Below are positions 8,549 to 17,404 of a stretch of 64,000 bases of DNA, piece by piece (position 1 is the first letter of the stretch; each line of letters starts with the position of its first letter). This DNA is from Rhodoferax sp. (GTDB lineage: Bacteria > Pseudomonadota > Gammaproteobacteria > Burkholderiales > Burkholderiaceae_C). The DNA lies in the NCBI RefSeq assembly GCF_030697375.1, contig NZ_JAUYQD010000026.1:1-64000 (forward strand), read 5' to 3'. The translations under genes and the position numbers were made by a program. The notes beneath the pieces are model-generated. The model was not told where the DNA came from and made no database searches. It saw only the letters and a program-made list of their open reading frames with translations.

Positions 8549-9379
8549 TCAAAGTGGGTTGGGCTGTTTCACAGCGGCTTGGTACTTTACACATGCTGTC
8601 CGCATCTTCTCCATATTTTCCGAGGGTTCATATTCAAGTGTGTCTGGGCCATGTAGGGACTTGAATTGGTATTCAAGAATTTCCGGAGACTCTTTGGAGA
8701 AATCGCACAAAAAACTGTGAAATGAATCCTCTTGGAATGTACCCTCCAGCCGAATGGCCGTGATGTGAAAAGTACCTTCTCGCAAACAAAGGCGGTTAAC
8801 AATTCCGTCGTGCCCAAGCAGAGAGACAACACAATCGTTCTTTTCAAACTCAAGATATCCGCCATCCCTCAACAATGGATGTAGCTCTTGAAATGCTCTA
8901 AATTCACGAAATTCTCCAGTTGCGTAGCTCACCTGCTGTGCGGGATAGGGATTGCCGCCGCCAGAGGAATAGGTAAAGACCAAATACTTCCCCAACTGGT
9001 GAAACGCGTACTGCGTGCATGCGTTATGCACCTTCCGACTGCTCGCTGTAAGGTACAAAGGCTCATTCAAGGCAATTGATATTTCCTGCCCATTGAGAAA
9101 TCGTAGTCCAATGGCTTCCGCCATAAAAAATCCGCTCCAAGGATCTGTTGATTCACTTGCAATGGACGCATTGAAAAACAGCTTTGAAATGCGGTTTTTC
9201 AGAAATACCGGTGGCGGGCATTCGAAGACAGATCGCGCCACTCGTTCAGTGGCGGGCTCGGTCAAAGTTGGCTGAACATTGCGCTTATCAGTGGGCTCCT
9301 GATTGAAACAAGCGACCAAAAAAATACAGCACGTGGCAGCAATACTTGATCGCCACACAAAAGAAAAGAAAGATCCCAC
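8549..9379 (-). CDS. Hypothetical lipoprotein on a 956-bp insertion
   Basis: Not recognised as a known family. The 276-residue product starts MGSFFSFVWRSSIAATCCIFLVAC, a lipoprotein signal with lipobox LVAC and lipidation at Cys24, so it is probably anchored in a membrane facing the periplasm. The mature part has several Cys (ECPP, HNACTQY, KNDCVV, NRLCLR, LCDF, TACVK) and aromatic-rich strands but no catalytic motif. Coding DNA is clearly AT-richer than the neighbours. It lies between two exact 49-bp copies of the ivd 3' end, so it was inserted after the ivd/sulfatase operon had formed. Function unknown; a surface or immunity-type lipoprotein is one guess. Confidence 0.75.
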   Translation of the reverse strand: MGSFFSFVWRSSIAATCCIFLVACFNQEPTDKRNVQPTLTEPATERVARSVFECPPPVFLKNRISKLFFNASIASESTDPWSGFFMAEAIGLRFLNGQEISIALNEPLYLTASSRKVHNACTQYAFHQLGKYLVFTYSSGGGNPYPAQQVSYATGEFREFRAFQELHPLLRDGGYLEFEKNDCVVSLLGHDGIVNRLCLREGTFHITAIRLEGTFQEDSFHSFLCDFSKESPEILEYQFKSLHGPDTLEYEPSENMEKMRTACVKYQAAVKQPNPL

Positions 9380-9427
9380 TTGCGGTAAATGTTTTTGTAA
9401 AGTTGGACTGACACTAAATGCCAGGCG

Positions 9428-10606
9428 CTACATGGTTTCAGCGAACAATTCTCGACCGATGAGCATACGGCGGATTTCGCTGGTACCGGCGCCGATCTCG
9501 TACAACTTGGCGTCGCGCCACAAACGGCCCAGCGGGTATTCGTTGATGTAGCCGTTACCACCAAAAATCTGCACACCCTCGCCGGCCATCCAGGTGGCTT
9601 TCTCGGCCGTCCACAAAATCACCGAGGCGCAGTCCTTGCGCACCTGGCGCACATGCTCCAGCCCCAACAGGTCCAGATTTTTGGCCACGGTGTAGGCAAA
9701 GCTGCGACCGGCCTGCAGCACGGTGTACATGTCGGCGACCTTGCCCTGGATCAGCTGGAATTCACCAATGCTCTGGCCAAACTGCTTGCGGTCGTGGATG
9801 TAGGGAATCACGTTGTCCATGACGGACTGCATGATGCCCAAGGGGCCGCCGGTGAGCACCGCGCGTTCGTAGTCCAGCCCGCTCATCAGCACCTTGGCGC
9901 CGCCGTTGACGCTGCCCAGCACATTGGCCAGGGGCACTTCCACGTTGTTGAACACCAGCTCACCGGTGTGGCTGCCGCGCATGCCCAGTTTGTCGAGCTT
10001 TTGCGCGATGCTGAAGCCCGGCATGCCCTTTTCGATCAGGAAGGCGGTGACGCCGCGGGCGCCCAGCTCGGGCTCGCTCTTGGCGTAGACCACCAGGGTG
10101 TCAGCGTCGGGGCCGTTGGTGATCCACATTTTGTTGCCGTTGAGCAGGTAATAACCGCCCTTGTCTTCGGCCTTGAGCTTCATGCTCAGCACGTCGGAGC
10201 CAGCCCCGGGCTCGCTCATGGCCAATGCGCCCACATGTTCGCCGCTGATCAGCTTGGGCAGGTATTTGGCGCGCTGGGCCTCGGTGCCATTGCGCTTGAT
10301 CTGGTTGACGCACAGGTTGCTGTGCGCGCCGTAGGACAGGCCCACGCTAGCCGAGGCGCGGGAAATTTCTTCCATGGCGATCATGTGGGCCAGGTAGCCC
10401 ATGTTGGCGCCACCGTATTCCTCGCCCACGGTGATGCCCAGCACGCCTAGGTCACCCATCTTGCGCCACAGGTCCATGGGGAACTGGTCGTTTTTGTCAA
10501 TCTCGGCGGCACGGGGGGCGATCTCGGCTTGCGCAAATTCGCGCACCGCGTCGCGCAGGGCGTCAATGTCTTCACCGAGTTGGAAATTCAGGCCGGGCAG
10601 GTTCAT
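9428..10606 (-). CDS. liuA: Isovaleryl-CoA dehydrogenase
   Basis: Oxidises isovaleryl-CoA to 3-methylcrotonyl-CoA in leucine degradation, passing electrons to ETF. The start chosen is ATG 10606 ([18 protein letters not shown]), after GGAGAC; the open frame extends much further upstream but overlaps the thioesterase gene. It has 392 residues. The isovaleryl-specific catalytic base is visible as Glu247 in [13 protein letters not shown], and the C-terminal site that carries Glu in other acyl-CoA dehydrogenases reads [12 protein letters not shown] (Gly), as in true isovaleryl-CoA dehydrogenases. The last residues ETM and stop TAG come from an insertion junction; the relic copy at 8475 suggests an ancestral ETMA end. 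Confidence 0.96.
   Translation of the reverse strand: MNLPGLNFQLGEDIDALRDAVREFAQAEIAPRAAEIDKNDQFPMDLWRKMGDLGVLGITVGEEYGGANMGYLAHMIAMEEISRASASVGLSYGAHSNLCVNQIKRNGTEAQRAKYLPKLISGEHVGALAMSEPGAGSDVLSMKLKAEDKGGYYLLNGNKMWITNGPDADTLVVYAKSEPELGARGVTAFLIEKGMPGFSIAQKLDKLGMRGSHTGELVFNNVEVPLANVLGSVNGGAKVLMSGLDYERAVLTGGPLGIMQSVMDNVIPYIHDRKQFGQSIGEFQLIQGKVADMYTVLQAGRSFAYTVAKNLDLLGLEHVRQVRKDCASVILWTAEKATWMAGEGVQIFGGNGYINEYPLGRLWRDAKLYEIGAGTSEIRRMLIGRELFAETM
9431..9479. repeat. 49-bp direct repeat, right copy (functional ivd 3' end)
   Basis: Identical to 8475-8523. This copy is contiguous with the rest of ivd and still encodes its C-terminus. The offset between copies is 956 bp, the size of the inserted unit that carries the hypothetical lipoprotein gene. 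Confidence 0.95.
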
Positions 10607-10641
10607 TTTTTGTCTCCGTTGGGTTGGTTCAAGGGTGGGTT

Positions 10642-11073
10642 TCAATAGGTCTTGGGCACAGGCACCAGGGTTTGCTGCATCACTGCGCAAGGGCTTTGCG
10701 TGCCGTCGGGCGCTACGTGCACCACTTCGGCGCTGGTCACGATCAGGCGGCGGCCGGCCTTGACCACACGCCCCGTGGCGCGCAACTCGCCCGCCTGAAA
10801 GGCCGCCAGGAAATTGATCTTGTATTCCGCCGTGGTCACTTCCATGCCTTCGGCCGCAGTCGTCAGCCCGGCATAACCACCGGCAATGTCCGCCAGCGCG
10901 CCCATGGCACCGCCATGGAAGCCATCCTGTTGTTGCGACACCTTGTCCGAGTACGGCAAGGACAGCTCCACCAAACCCGGCTCCACCCGCAGCAGGCGGG
11001 CTCCCAGGTGGCGCATCATGCCCTGGCGGTCCAGGCTGTCCTGGACCCGCATCCAAAGGGGATCAGTCTGCAT
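10642..11073 (-). CDS. PaaI-type hotdog thioesterase
   Basis: Predicted acyl-CoA thioesterase of the hotdog fold, 143 residues. The start is ATG 11073 ([20 protein letters not shown]); it overlaps the liuR stop by 11 bp, indicating coupled translation. The PaaI signature is visible in [20 protein letters not shown], with the conserved HGG..A.LAD core, followed by [22 protein letters not shown]. It probably hydrolyses excess acyl-CoA in the leucine/isovalerate pathway, as it sits between liuR and ivd; substrate preference is not readable. Confidence 0.9.
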   Translation of the reverse strand: MQTDPLWMRVQDSLDRQGMMRHLGARLLRVEPGLVELSLPYSDKVSQQQDGFHGGAMGALADIAGGYAGLTTAAEGMEVTTAEYKINFLAAFQAGELRATGRVVKAGRRLIVTSAEVVHVAPDGTQSPCAVMQQTLVPVPKTY

Positions 11074-11491
11074 GGGCGGCGGCACCTGTGGCTTTGGTGG
11101 GCTTTTTGTCACTTTTGGCGAGCAAGGCCCGGGCTTCCCGCTGGTGCTCCTTGATCTCGTCGAGATTGGCTTGCAATTCGGCCATCTGCTCTTCCACCTG
11201 TTTGCGGTGGGCGGCCAACACATCCAGAAACTTGGTGAGCTGTGCGCCGGTGTCGCGTGGGCTGTCGTACATCTCGATGATGTCCTTGGCCTCGGTCAGG
11301 CTCAATCCCAGCCGCTTGGCGCGCAAGGTGAGCTTGAGGCGGGTACGGTCACGCCCGCTATAGACTCGGCTGCGTCCCCCCGGCCCGTTGCGCTCGGGCT
11401 GCAACAGCCCCAGATCTTCGTAAAAACGAATGGCGCGGGTGGTAAGGTCGAACTCGCGCGCAAGGTCGCCAATGCTGTAGGTGATGCTCAT
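11063..11491 (-). CDS. liuR: MerR-family regulator of leucine/isovalerate catabolism, LiuR
   Basis: DNA-binding regulator of 142 residues. The N-terminal winged helix-turn-helix reads TYSIGDLAREFDLTTRAIRFYEDLGLLQPER, the classic MerR motif, and is followed by a coiled-coil dimerisation helix (about 80-125) and a Lys/Ala-rich tail with no metal-binding Cys. It heads the set liuR, thioesterase, ivd. A 22-bp palindrome of LiuR type lies 63 bp upstream of its start, between it and the divergent hydrolase gene, and a second identical core precedes the thiolase gene; autoregulation and control of both are therefore likely. Confidence 0.92.
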   Translation of the reverse strand: MSITYSIGDLAREFDLTTRAIRFYEDLGLLQPERNGPGGRSRVYSGRDRTRLKLTLRAKRLGLSLTEAKDIIEMYDSPRDTGAQLTKFLDVLAAHRKQVEEQMAELQANLDEIKEHQREARALLAKSDKKPTKATGAAAHAD

Positions 11492-11554
11492 AAAGTGTTT
11501 GGTACCAGGGCGACAGTCTTCTCGGAAGCTGCCCCCTACAATGTGCCGAATCAG

Positions 11555-11576
11555 TTGACGTTTACGTAAACGTCAA
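11555..11576. promoter_or_regulatory. LiuR-type operator in divergent liuR/hydrolase promoter
   Basis: A perfect 22-bp palindrome of the half-site TTGACGTTTAC, centred between 11565 and 11566, 64 bp upstream of liuR and 26 bp upstream of the divergent hydrolase ATG. Identical in its core to the site at 3806-3835. Confidence 0.88.
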
Positions 11577-11601
11577 TTATGTCGCAAAAAGAGAATTCAC
11601 C

Positions 11602-12672
11602 ATGAACGAATTGGAACTGCAACTCCATTACCCCCTGGGCGACGCCCTCCCCCCCAATGGGCGCTGCCTGGAGGTAGCCCCTGGCGTGAAGTGGGTGCGC
11701 ATGGCGCTGCCCTTTGCGCTGAACCACATCAATCTGTGGCTGTTGCGCGACGAAATGGAGGGCCCATCCGGCCCGGTTCAGGGCTGGAGCATCGTGGACT
11801 GTTGCATCCACCACGCACAAGCCCAGGCGCAGTGGGAAGAGATATTTGCCCATGAGTTGGAGGGGCTGCCGGTGCTGCGCGTCATCGTCACCCACATGCA
11901 CCCCGACCACATCGGCCTGGCCGACTGGTTGTGCCAGCGCTGGAATGTGCCTTTGTGGATCAGCGCCACCGACTACCAGGTGGCCCGCTTTGGCTGCATG
12001 GGGCCGACCGCCTTTGGTGGCGAGCCGGCCGCCGTGTTTTTTGCCTCCCACGGACTCAACAACCCGGAGGTCATGGCGCAGATCCGTTCGCGCACCAACT
12101 ACTTCCCCTCCCTGGTGCCGTCGGTCCCGGCACAGTACCACCGCATGATGAACGACGATGTGTTGCGTATTGGTAAACACACTTGGCGCTGCATCAGTGG
12201 TTATGGGCATGCGCCAGAACATATTTCCCTGTATTGCGAAACCTTGGGTGTGCTGATTGGTGGCGACATGATGCTGCCGCGCATCTCCACCAATGTGAGC
12301 GTCTACGAGCAAGAGCCCGAAGCCAACGCCTTGGCCCAGTTTTTGGACTCCATCGACAAATTCAAGTCGCTGCCAGCGGACACGTTGGTGCTGCCCTCCC
12401 ACGGTAAACCGTTCACCGGCCTGCACCAACGGATTGAACAACTGCACACCCACCACCACGACCGTTTAGCCGAAGTCCTGGACGCCTGCACTGCCCAGCC
12501 CTGCAGCGCAGCCGACGTCTTGCCCGTGCTGTTCAAGCGCCCGCTGGACCTGCACCAGACCACCTTTGCCATGGGGGAATCCATTGCACACCTGCACAAG
12601 CTGTGGTTCGACGGGCAGTTGGTTCGCACCCTGGGGAGCGACAAGGTCTTGCGTTTTCAGCGCCGGGGCTAA
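11602..12672 (+). CDS. Metallo-beta-lactamase-fold hydrolase
   Basis: A 356-residue protein with the MBL zinc signature THMHPDHIGLADWL (HxHxDH), then a downstream His in SGYGHAPEHISLY, Asp in LIGGDMMLPRIS and a final His in VLPSHGKPFTGL, giving a complete dinuclear site. The C-terminal part (about 270-356) resembles the winged-helix extension of LACTB2-like hydrolases. It is divergent from liuR and shares the LiuR-type operator, so a role in acyl-CoA thioester hydrolysis or in the leucine pathway is a reasonable inference. The ATG follows GAGAATTCACC. Confidence 0.9.
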   Translation: MNELELQLHYPLGDALPPNGRCLEVAPGVKWVRMALPFALNHINLWLLRDEMEGPSGPVQGWSIVDCCIHHAQAQAQWEEIFAHELEGLPVLRVIVTHMHPDHIGLADWLCQRWNVPLWISATDYQVARFGCMGPTAFGGEPAAVFFASHGLNNPEVMAQIRSRTNYFPSLVPSVPAQYHRMMNDDVLRIGKHTWRCISGYGHAPEHISLYCETLGVLIGGDMMLPRISTNVSVYEQEPEANALAQFLDSIDKFKSLPADTLVLPSHGKPFTGLHQRIEQLHTHHHDRLAEVLDACTAQPCSAADVLPVLFKRPLDLHQTTFAMGESIAHLHKLWFDGQLVRTLGSDKVLRFQRRG

Positions 12673-12767
12673 AGCGACCTTCCATCCCAATTCTTGATCT
12701 CAGTTAAGTTCAAATATTGCAGAACATTTAAACTGACTTCCATAAGAATCGCCCAGGGAAGTTCGAA

Positions 12768-14537
12768 ATGAAGCACCTCTTGAATCAACTCACCATCAAA
12801 GCCAAACTGGGGCTGCTGACGGGAATCAGCGTTTTGGGCTTGGTGGTCGTGAGTGTATTTTTGACCATAGGCCAATACCAGCAAAGCTTGCAAGCCCGTG
12901 AAAATCTGGTGCAACGCGCCGTGGAAACGGCGACGGGCGTGCTGGCCTGGGCCCAACAATTGGAAGCATCCGGCAAGGTGCCACGCGAGCAGGCCCAAGA
13001 AATGGCCAAGACTGCTATCGGGCAAATGCGCTACGACACCAAGGAGTACTTCTGGATCAACGACATGCAGGGCACCATGCTCATGCACCCTATCAAACCT
13101 GAGCTGGTCGGAAAAGGCGGCGACGCCGTTCGTGATCCCAATGGGTTTCTGGTGCTGGAGGAAGCGGCCAAAAAAGTACGACAGTCGGGCGCAGGATTTA
13201 TGTCCTACCAGTGGCCCAAACCCGGCAAGGACGCGCCGGTAGGAAAAATCTCCTATGTGCAGGGCTTCGCGCCTTGGGGCTGGGTCGTCGCCTCCGGTTT
13301 GTACATTGACGATCTGCGGGAGGAATTCATTGCCAATGCCATGCGCCTGGGGGTGCAGGTGCTGGCGGTGCTGCTCGTCGTCGGGGGAATGGCCTTTGCC
13401 ATTTCCAGCGCCATCGCGCGGGGCATCGGCAAAGCGGTGCGGGTGGTCGATGCCATGGCGCAGGGTGATCTGACGGTGTCCATCCAAGCCAAGGGAGGCG
13501 ACGAAGTAGCGGGTCTTTTGCGGGCCATGGCGGCCATGCAAACCAATCTCTCCAAAGTTGTGACGTCGGTGCGCCAAGGGTCGGAAAGCGTGGCAACGGC
13601 CAGTGCGGAAATCGCCTCCGGCAACCACGATCTGTCAGCCCGCACCGAAGCGCAGGCCAGCGCACTGGAGGAAACAGCCGCCAGCATGGAAGAACTCAGT
13701 GCCACCGTCAAACAAAACGCCGACAGCGCCCGCCAAGCCAACCAGCTTGCACTCAATGCGTCCAACGTCGCGGTGCAAGGCGGCGCCGTGGTGGGTCAGG
13801 TGGTAGAGACCATGCGCGAGATCAATGGCTCCTCCCGCAAGATTGCCGACATCATCCAGGTGATTGACGGCATTGCGTTTCAGACCAATATTTTGGCGCT
13901 GAACGCAGCCGTCGAAGCCGCACGCGCCGGTGAACAAGGCCGCGGCTTCGCGGTGGTGGCCAGCGAAGTCCGCTCCCTGGCCGGGCGCTCGGCCGATGCC
14001 GCCAAAGAGATCAAAACCTTGATCAACGCCAGCGTAGAGCGGGTAGAACATGGCACCACCCTGGTCGATCAGGCGGGTGCAACCATGAGCGATGTGGTCG
14101 GCTCCATTCGCCGGGTGACCGACATCATGGGCGAAATCAGCGCGGCCAGCAATGAACAGGCTTTGGGGGTCACCCAGGTGGGTGAAGCCGTATCCCAGAT
14201 GGACCAGGTCACCCAACAAAATGCGGCCTTGGTCGAGGAAATGGCCGCTGCGGCCAGCAGTCTGAAATCGCAGGCCCAGGAACTGGTGCAAAACGTGGCC
14301 CTCTTCAAACTGCACGGCAACACATCGGCGGCATCGTCCTTCACGGCACAAACCCGCCGCCAAGTGCCAAGCTCCGGTCCTATTGCCCGGATTGCACCCA
14401 AATTGGCAACAACTGTTCAGGGTGGCACCAAAGCCCCAAAACTTGCAGCACAGGCACCAGCCAAACCCCCTTCAGCGCCGGCAAGCCCCGCCAAAATTAC
14501 GCCTGCCGGTGGCGGTGATGACTGGGAAACGTTTTAA
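12768..14537 (+). CDS. Methyl-accepting chemotaxis protein with single-Cache sensor
   Basis: Transmembrane chemoreceptor, 589 residues. First membrane segment about 13-33 ([19 protein letters not shown]); periplasmic single-Cache domain about 35-190 with [21 protein letters not shown] and [20 protein letters not shown]; second membrane segment about 197-218; HAMP; then the signalling hairpin with [39 protein letters not shown] (given here as its hallmark). The Pro/Ala-rich tail ends in DWETF, the CheR/CheB docking pentapeptide. Such Cache domains often sense small carboxylates; the ligand here is unknown. GGGAAG precedes the start. Confidence 0.95.
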   Translation: MKHLLNQLTIKAKLGLLTGISVLGLVVVSVFLTIGQYQQSLQARENLVQRAVETATGVLAWAQQLEASGKVPREQAQEMAKTAIGQMRYDTKEYFWINDMQGTMLMHPIKPELVGKGGDAVRDPNGFLVLEEAAKKVRQSGAGFMSYQWPKPGKDAPVGKISYVQGFAPWGWVVASGLYIDDLREEFIANAMRLGVQVLAVLLVVGGMAFAISSAIARGIGKAVRVVDAMAQGDLTVSIQAKGGDEVAGLLRAMAAMQTNLSKVVTSVRQGSESVATASAEIASGNHDLSARTEAQASALEETAASMEELSATVKQNADSARQANQLALNASNVAVQGGAVVGQVVETMREINGSSRKIADIIQVIDGIAFQTNILALNAAVEAARAGEQGRGFAVVASEVRSLAGRSADAAKEIKTLINASVERVEHGTTLVDQAGATMSDVVGSIRRVTDIMGEISAASNEQALGVTQVGEAVSQMDQVTQQNAALVEEMAAAASSLKSQAQELVQNVALFKLHGNTSAASSFTAQTRRQVPSSGPIARIAPKLATTVQGGTKAPKLAAQAPAKPPSAPASPAKITPAGGGDDWETF

Positions 14538-14680
14538 ATCTCTATTTCGGGTGGCAAAACGACGGAGTTGCGGGGATGTTGACTTCTGACAATACACCTG
14601 CAAAAGCGCTCGCTCTTGTCACCGGGACGCTATATAGTAGTTCGGTGCCCATGTCCATCTACCAAATTTAAGGGGGTTTT

Positions 14681-15550
14681 ATGCAGTTGAAGTCAGTCCT
14701 GGTCAGTTGTGCTTTTCTTTTCGCAGCCATCCATGCGTATGCTGCAGCGACCATCCAGTCATTGAATGGCGATGTGCGCGCCGAGGCAACGGGGGGCGCA
14801 GCGTCGGCTGCCACCAGCAGCCAGCGTCTGGATGCGGGCGCCACCGTGCATACCGGGGCCAACGGGCAAGCCATGCTGCGTTTTGACGACGGTCAACTGG
14901 TGGCACTCAGCCCCAACAGCAGCTTCAAAATTGAACAGTTCCGCTACGACGCCGCCAAACCCGAACAAAATAACGTCGTTATGTCCTTGTTCAGGGGTGC
15001 CTTGCGGATGGTGACGGGTCTCATTGGCCAACGCGACCACAGCAAGTTCGCGCTGAAAACGCCCACCGCAACCATCGGCATCCGCGGTACCGATTTCATG
15101 CTGGCGCTGGCAAACCAGTCCTATGTACAAGTCATTCAGGGCGGCGTCGCGGCCACCAATGCCGCTGGCACCGTGGCCTTTAGTGCAGGAACCACCGGCA
15201 TGGTGGCAGGAGCCTCGACACTGGCCACGAGCGTTGCAGCATCCGCGATTCCAGCCTCGGTCGGAGCGACCTTCTCGTCCCTCGGCTCCTTGTCGATGGC
15301 CGCAGGTGCCGCAGCAACGGGCGCAAGCACCGGCGCTGGTGCCACCGGAGGCACTGCGGGCGCATCTGGAGGTGCTGCCGGCGCGGCCAGCGGAGCAGCC
15401 GGAGCCACCAGTGCAACCGCAGCAGCGGCCGGTGGTGTGGGCGCCGCCGGCCTTACCGCTGGCGTTGTGGCTGCGGCGGTGGTCGCCGTGGTCAGCACCC
15501 CAACAACCACAACGGGGACTACCGGCACCACGGGTACAACAAGCCCCTAA
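14681..15550 (+). CDS. FecR-domain protein with low-complexity Ala/Gly/Thr tail
   Basis: Exported protein of 289 residues. A Sec signal peptide covers about 1-22 (VLVSCAFLFAAIHAYAA). A FecR domain follows (about 50-150): GATVHTGANGQAMLRFDDGQLVALSPNS, MSLFRGALRMVTG and TPTATIGIRGTDFML. The last 130 residues are a repetitive Ala/Gly/Ser stretch ending in Thr-Gly-Thr repeats, probably disordered or surface-exposed. FecR domains without a membrane sigma-regulator segment are common in periplasmic or surface proteins of betaproteobacteria. No partner gene is adjacent. AGGGGG precedes the ATG. Confidence 0.88.
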   Translation: MQLKSVLVSCAFLFAAIHAYAAATIQSLNGDVRAEATGGAASAATSSQRLDAGATVHTGANGQAMLRFDDGQLVALSPNSSFKIEQFRYDAAKPEQNNVVMSLFRGALRMVTGLIGQRDHSKFALKTPTATIGIRGTDFMLALANQSYVQVIQGGVAATNAAGTVAFSAGTTGMVAGASTLATSVAASAIPASVGATFSSLGSLSMAAGAAATGASTGAGATGGTAGASGGAAGAASGAAGATSATAAAAGGVGAAGLTAGVVAAAVVAVVSTPTTTTGTTGTTGTTSP

Positions 15551-15604
15551 TGGGCAAGGCAAGGGGCCGCGGCCAATAAAGATCGGCCCGTCCCCCTGCA
15601 TTTT

Positions 15605-16612
15605 CTACTTCCAGCGCGGCACCAAGTCGTCCTTGAGCTGTCCGCGCAGGTCCGCGTAGTCGGGCACCACCGAGCGCACGGTGTCCCAAAACCGGGGACT
15701 GTGGTCCATCACCCGCAGATGGCTCAGTTCATGCGCCACCACATAGTCGATCACCGGTTGGCGAAAATGTATCAGGCGCCAGTTCAGGCGAATAGAGCCA
15801 TCGGTGCGGGCGCTGCCCCAGCGGGTGCCGGCATTGCTCAGACCCAAACGGCGCCATTGCACCTGTAGGAGCGGCGCAAAATGGTCGAGCCTTTGTTTGA
15901 AATTCTGTTGCGCCTGGCGCATCAACCAAGCCTGCACCGCATCGCGTATTTGTTCGGGACTGGCGGATTTGGACAGTCCCACCCGCAAGGTGTGCAGCCC
16001 CATGGGCAACCCCAGTGCGTTGGTGGGTGCTAGGTCCAGTTGCGCACCCGCGGCCTTGAAGGCATGGGTCGGGTCCAGCAGCACCATCACACTCTCGCCC
16101 AAAAACGGCAGCTCCGCGCCGTCTCGCCACACGATCTGCGCTTCGTCCCGGCGATTTTGGCGCTCACGCGTCTCGCCGAGTTTGCGAAGGACCCAAAGTG
16201 CCTTCTCTTGCAAGGCCGCCTCCACCTCGAAAATCGGCGTCCATTTGGGAGCACGCACCACCAGACCATCGGGGCCCACCACGAACCCAATGGTGCGGCG
16301 TTTGGCGCGTTCAAAAACATAGGCCACCACGGCATTGGCCAGCCGCGCTTCCCGGTTGGCACGCGGATGCACAAAGCGGGCAGGCGCGATGGCCTGACCG
16401 AGGGTCTGCACTGGCAGCGCCATCCGCTCCGGCGTCACATTTGCTATGTTTTTAATAGCTGTCTGCGCAGGCTCCACGGGGGCTAGAGGCATAAATGATC
16501 CATCATCTTTACCCGTTGGGGGCTTGCGAGCACGCACAGGCGACGGCGCCTGGGCCACCGGTACGGGCAAGGCATCAAACAGGTCCAGCGTGTACTTCAG
16601 CAAAGGATGCAT
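15605..16612 (-). CDS. YgjP/WLM-type zinc metallopeptidase
   Basis: Predicted metal-dependent hydrolase of the YgjP (DUF45, M48-like) family, 335 residues. The zinc motif HELSHLRVMDHSPRFW (HExxH plus downstream His) is at the C-terminus, preceded by WRRLGLSNAGTRWGSARTDGSIRLNWRL, the typical family core. The N-terminal 60 residues are not conserved; residues PLAPVEPAQTAIKNIAN (about 42-58) are encoded by a dispersed palindromic repeat read in frame. It lies 48 bp downstream of plsC on the same strand. Confidence 0.9.
   Translation of the reverse strand: MHPLLKYTLDLFDALPVPVAQAPSPVRARKPPTGKDDGSFMPLAPVEPAQTAIKNIANVTPERMALPVQTLGQAIAPARFVHPRANREARLANAVVAYVFERAKRRTIGFVVGPDGLVVRAPKWTPIFEVEAALQEKALWVLRKLGETRERQNRRDEAQIVWRDGAELPFLGESVMVLLDPTHAFKAAGAQLDLAPTNALGLPMGLHTLRVGLSKSASPEQIRDAVQAWLMRQAQQNFKQRLDHFAPLLQVQWRRLGLSNAGTRWGSARTDGSIRLNWRLIHFRQPVIDYVVAHELSHLRVMDHSPRFWDTVRSVVPDYADLRGQLKDDLVPRWK
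16442..16490 (+). repeat. Dispersed palindromic repeat, copy 4, inside the YgjP gene
   Basis: Near-complete copy: GCTATG, spacer, AATAGCTGTCTGCGC, spacer, CACGGGGGCTAGAGGC. The metallopeptidase reads its complement in frame as LAPVEPAQTAIKNIA with no stop. Confidence 0.85.
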
Positions 16613-16660
16613 ATCGGCGCCTGCAGTGCAGTGTGTGGCCCGCTTAGGCTTGAGCCCGGC

Positions 16661-17404
16661 TTAGGAATGCGGATAGGCGTCAGGGTCCAGGCGGCGCATT
16701 TCCGCCTCGATCCAGGCCTCCACCTCGCGCATCAGCTCTTTGGGCTCGCGGCCCACGCTGGGAATGGGTTTGCCAATCGACACATCCACCACCCCAGGGA
16801 ACTTGATGTAACTCATGCGGGGCCAGCATTTGCCGGAGGTGACGGCGATCGGGATCACGGGCGCCCCCGCTTCCACCGCCAGCCGGGTGCCCGCCGTCTG
16901 GTAAGTGCCTTTTTCACCCCGTGCCATGCGGGTGCCTTCGGGAAACATGATGACCCAGGTGCCCCGCGCCAGCAAAACCTTGCCACGTGCGATGACGTGT
17001 TTCATGGCCAGGGTCCGCGACTCCCGGTTGATGTGGATCATGTCCAGCCGCGCCATCGACCAGCCAAAAAAGGGAATGCGCAAGAGCTCGCGTTTGAACA
17101 CATAGGCCAGCGGATGCGGCATCAAGGTGGGCAAGAGCAGGGTCTCCAGCGTGGACTGGTGTTTGGACAGCAAAACCGCCGGGTTGTTGGCCCCCGCAGG
17201 CAGATTCTCCATGCCGGTGACGCGCACCTGGATGCCCAGAATCACACGGGCTCCCCAGATCACCAGCCGGAACCAACCCACGGCAAACCACCACAGTGGC
17301 GTGCGGCGCACACCTATGGAAATCACCACCAGGGTGAGGCCCCAGGGAATGACCGTGATAAACATCCAGGCCATGTGCAACAGAGAACGGATCACAGGCA
17401 TCAT
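16661..17404 (-). CDS. plsC: 1-acyl-sn-glycerol-3-phosphate acyltransferase
   Basis: Membrane acyltransferase making phosphatidic acid in phospholipid synthesis. It has 247 residues. An N-terminal membrane region (MAWMFITVIPWGLTLVVISIG) is followed by the acyltransferase motifs KHQSTLETLLLPT (block I; Glu where most PlsC have Asp), FFGWSMARLDMIHINRES, FPEGTRMARGEKG (block III) and VPAVVIPIAVTSG-like block IV (GAPVIPIAVTSGKCW). The start overlaps the gmhB stop as ATGA, so translation is coupled. Confidence 0.93.
   Translation of the reverse strand: MMPVIRSLLHMAWMFITVIPWGLTLVVISIGVRRTPLWWFAVGWFRLVIWGARVILGIQVRVTGMENLPAGANNPAVLLSKHQSTLETLLLPTLMPHPLAYVFKRELLRIPFFGWSMARLDMIHINRESRTLAMKHVIARGKVLLARGTWVIMFPEGTRMARGEKGTYQTAGTRLAVEAGAPVIPIAVTSGKCWPRMSYIKFPGVVDVSIGKPIPSVGREPKELMREVEAWIEAEMRRLDPDAYPHS

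Noticed and set aside
5788-8664. A 958-codon open frame on the plus strand
   Set aside because: It is antisense to the carbonic anhydrase and sulfatase-like genes, whose domains are unmistakable; it is His/Gln/Gly-rich and matches nothing.
10607-11056. In-frame upstream extension of ivd
   Set aside because: It overlaps the thioesterase gene and has Pro/Gly/Arg-rich shadow composition; ATG 10606 has a ribosome-binding site and matches family starts.
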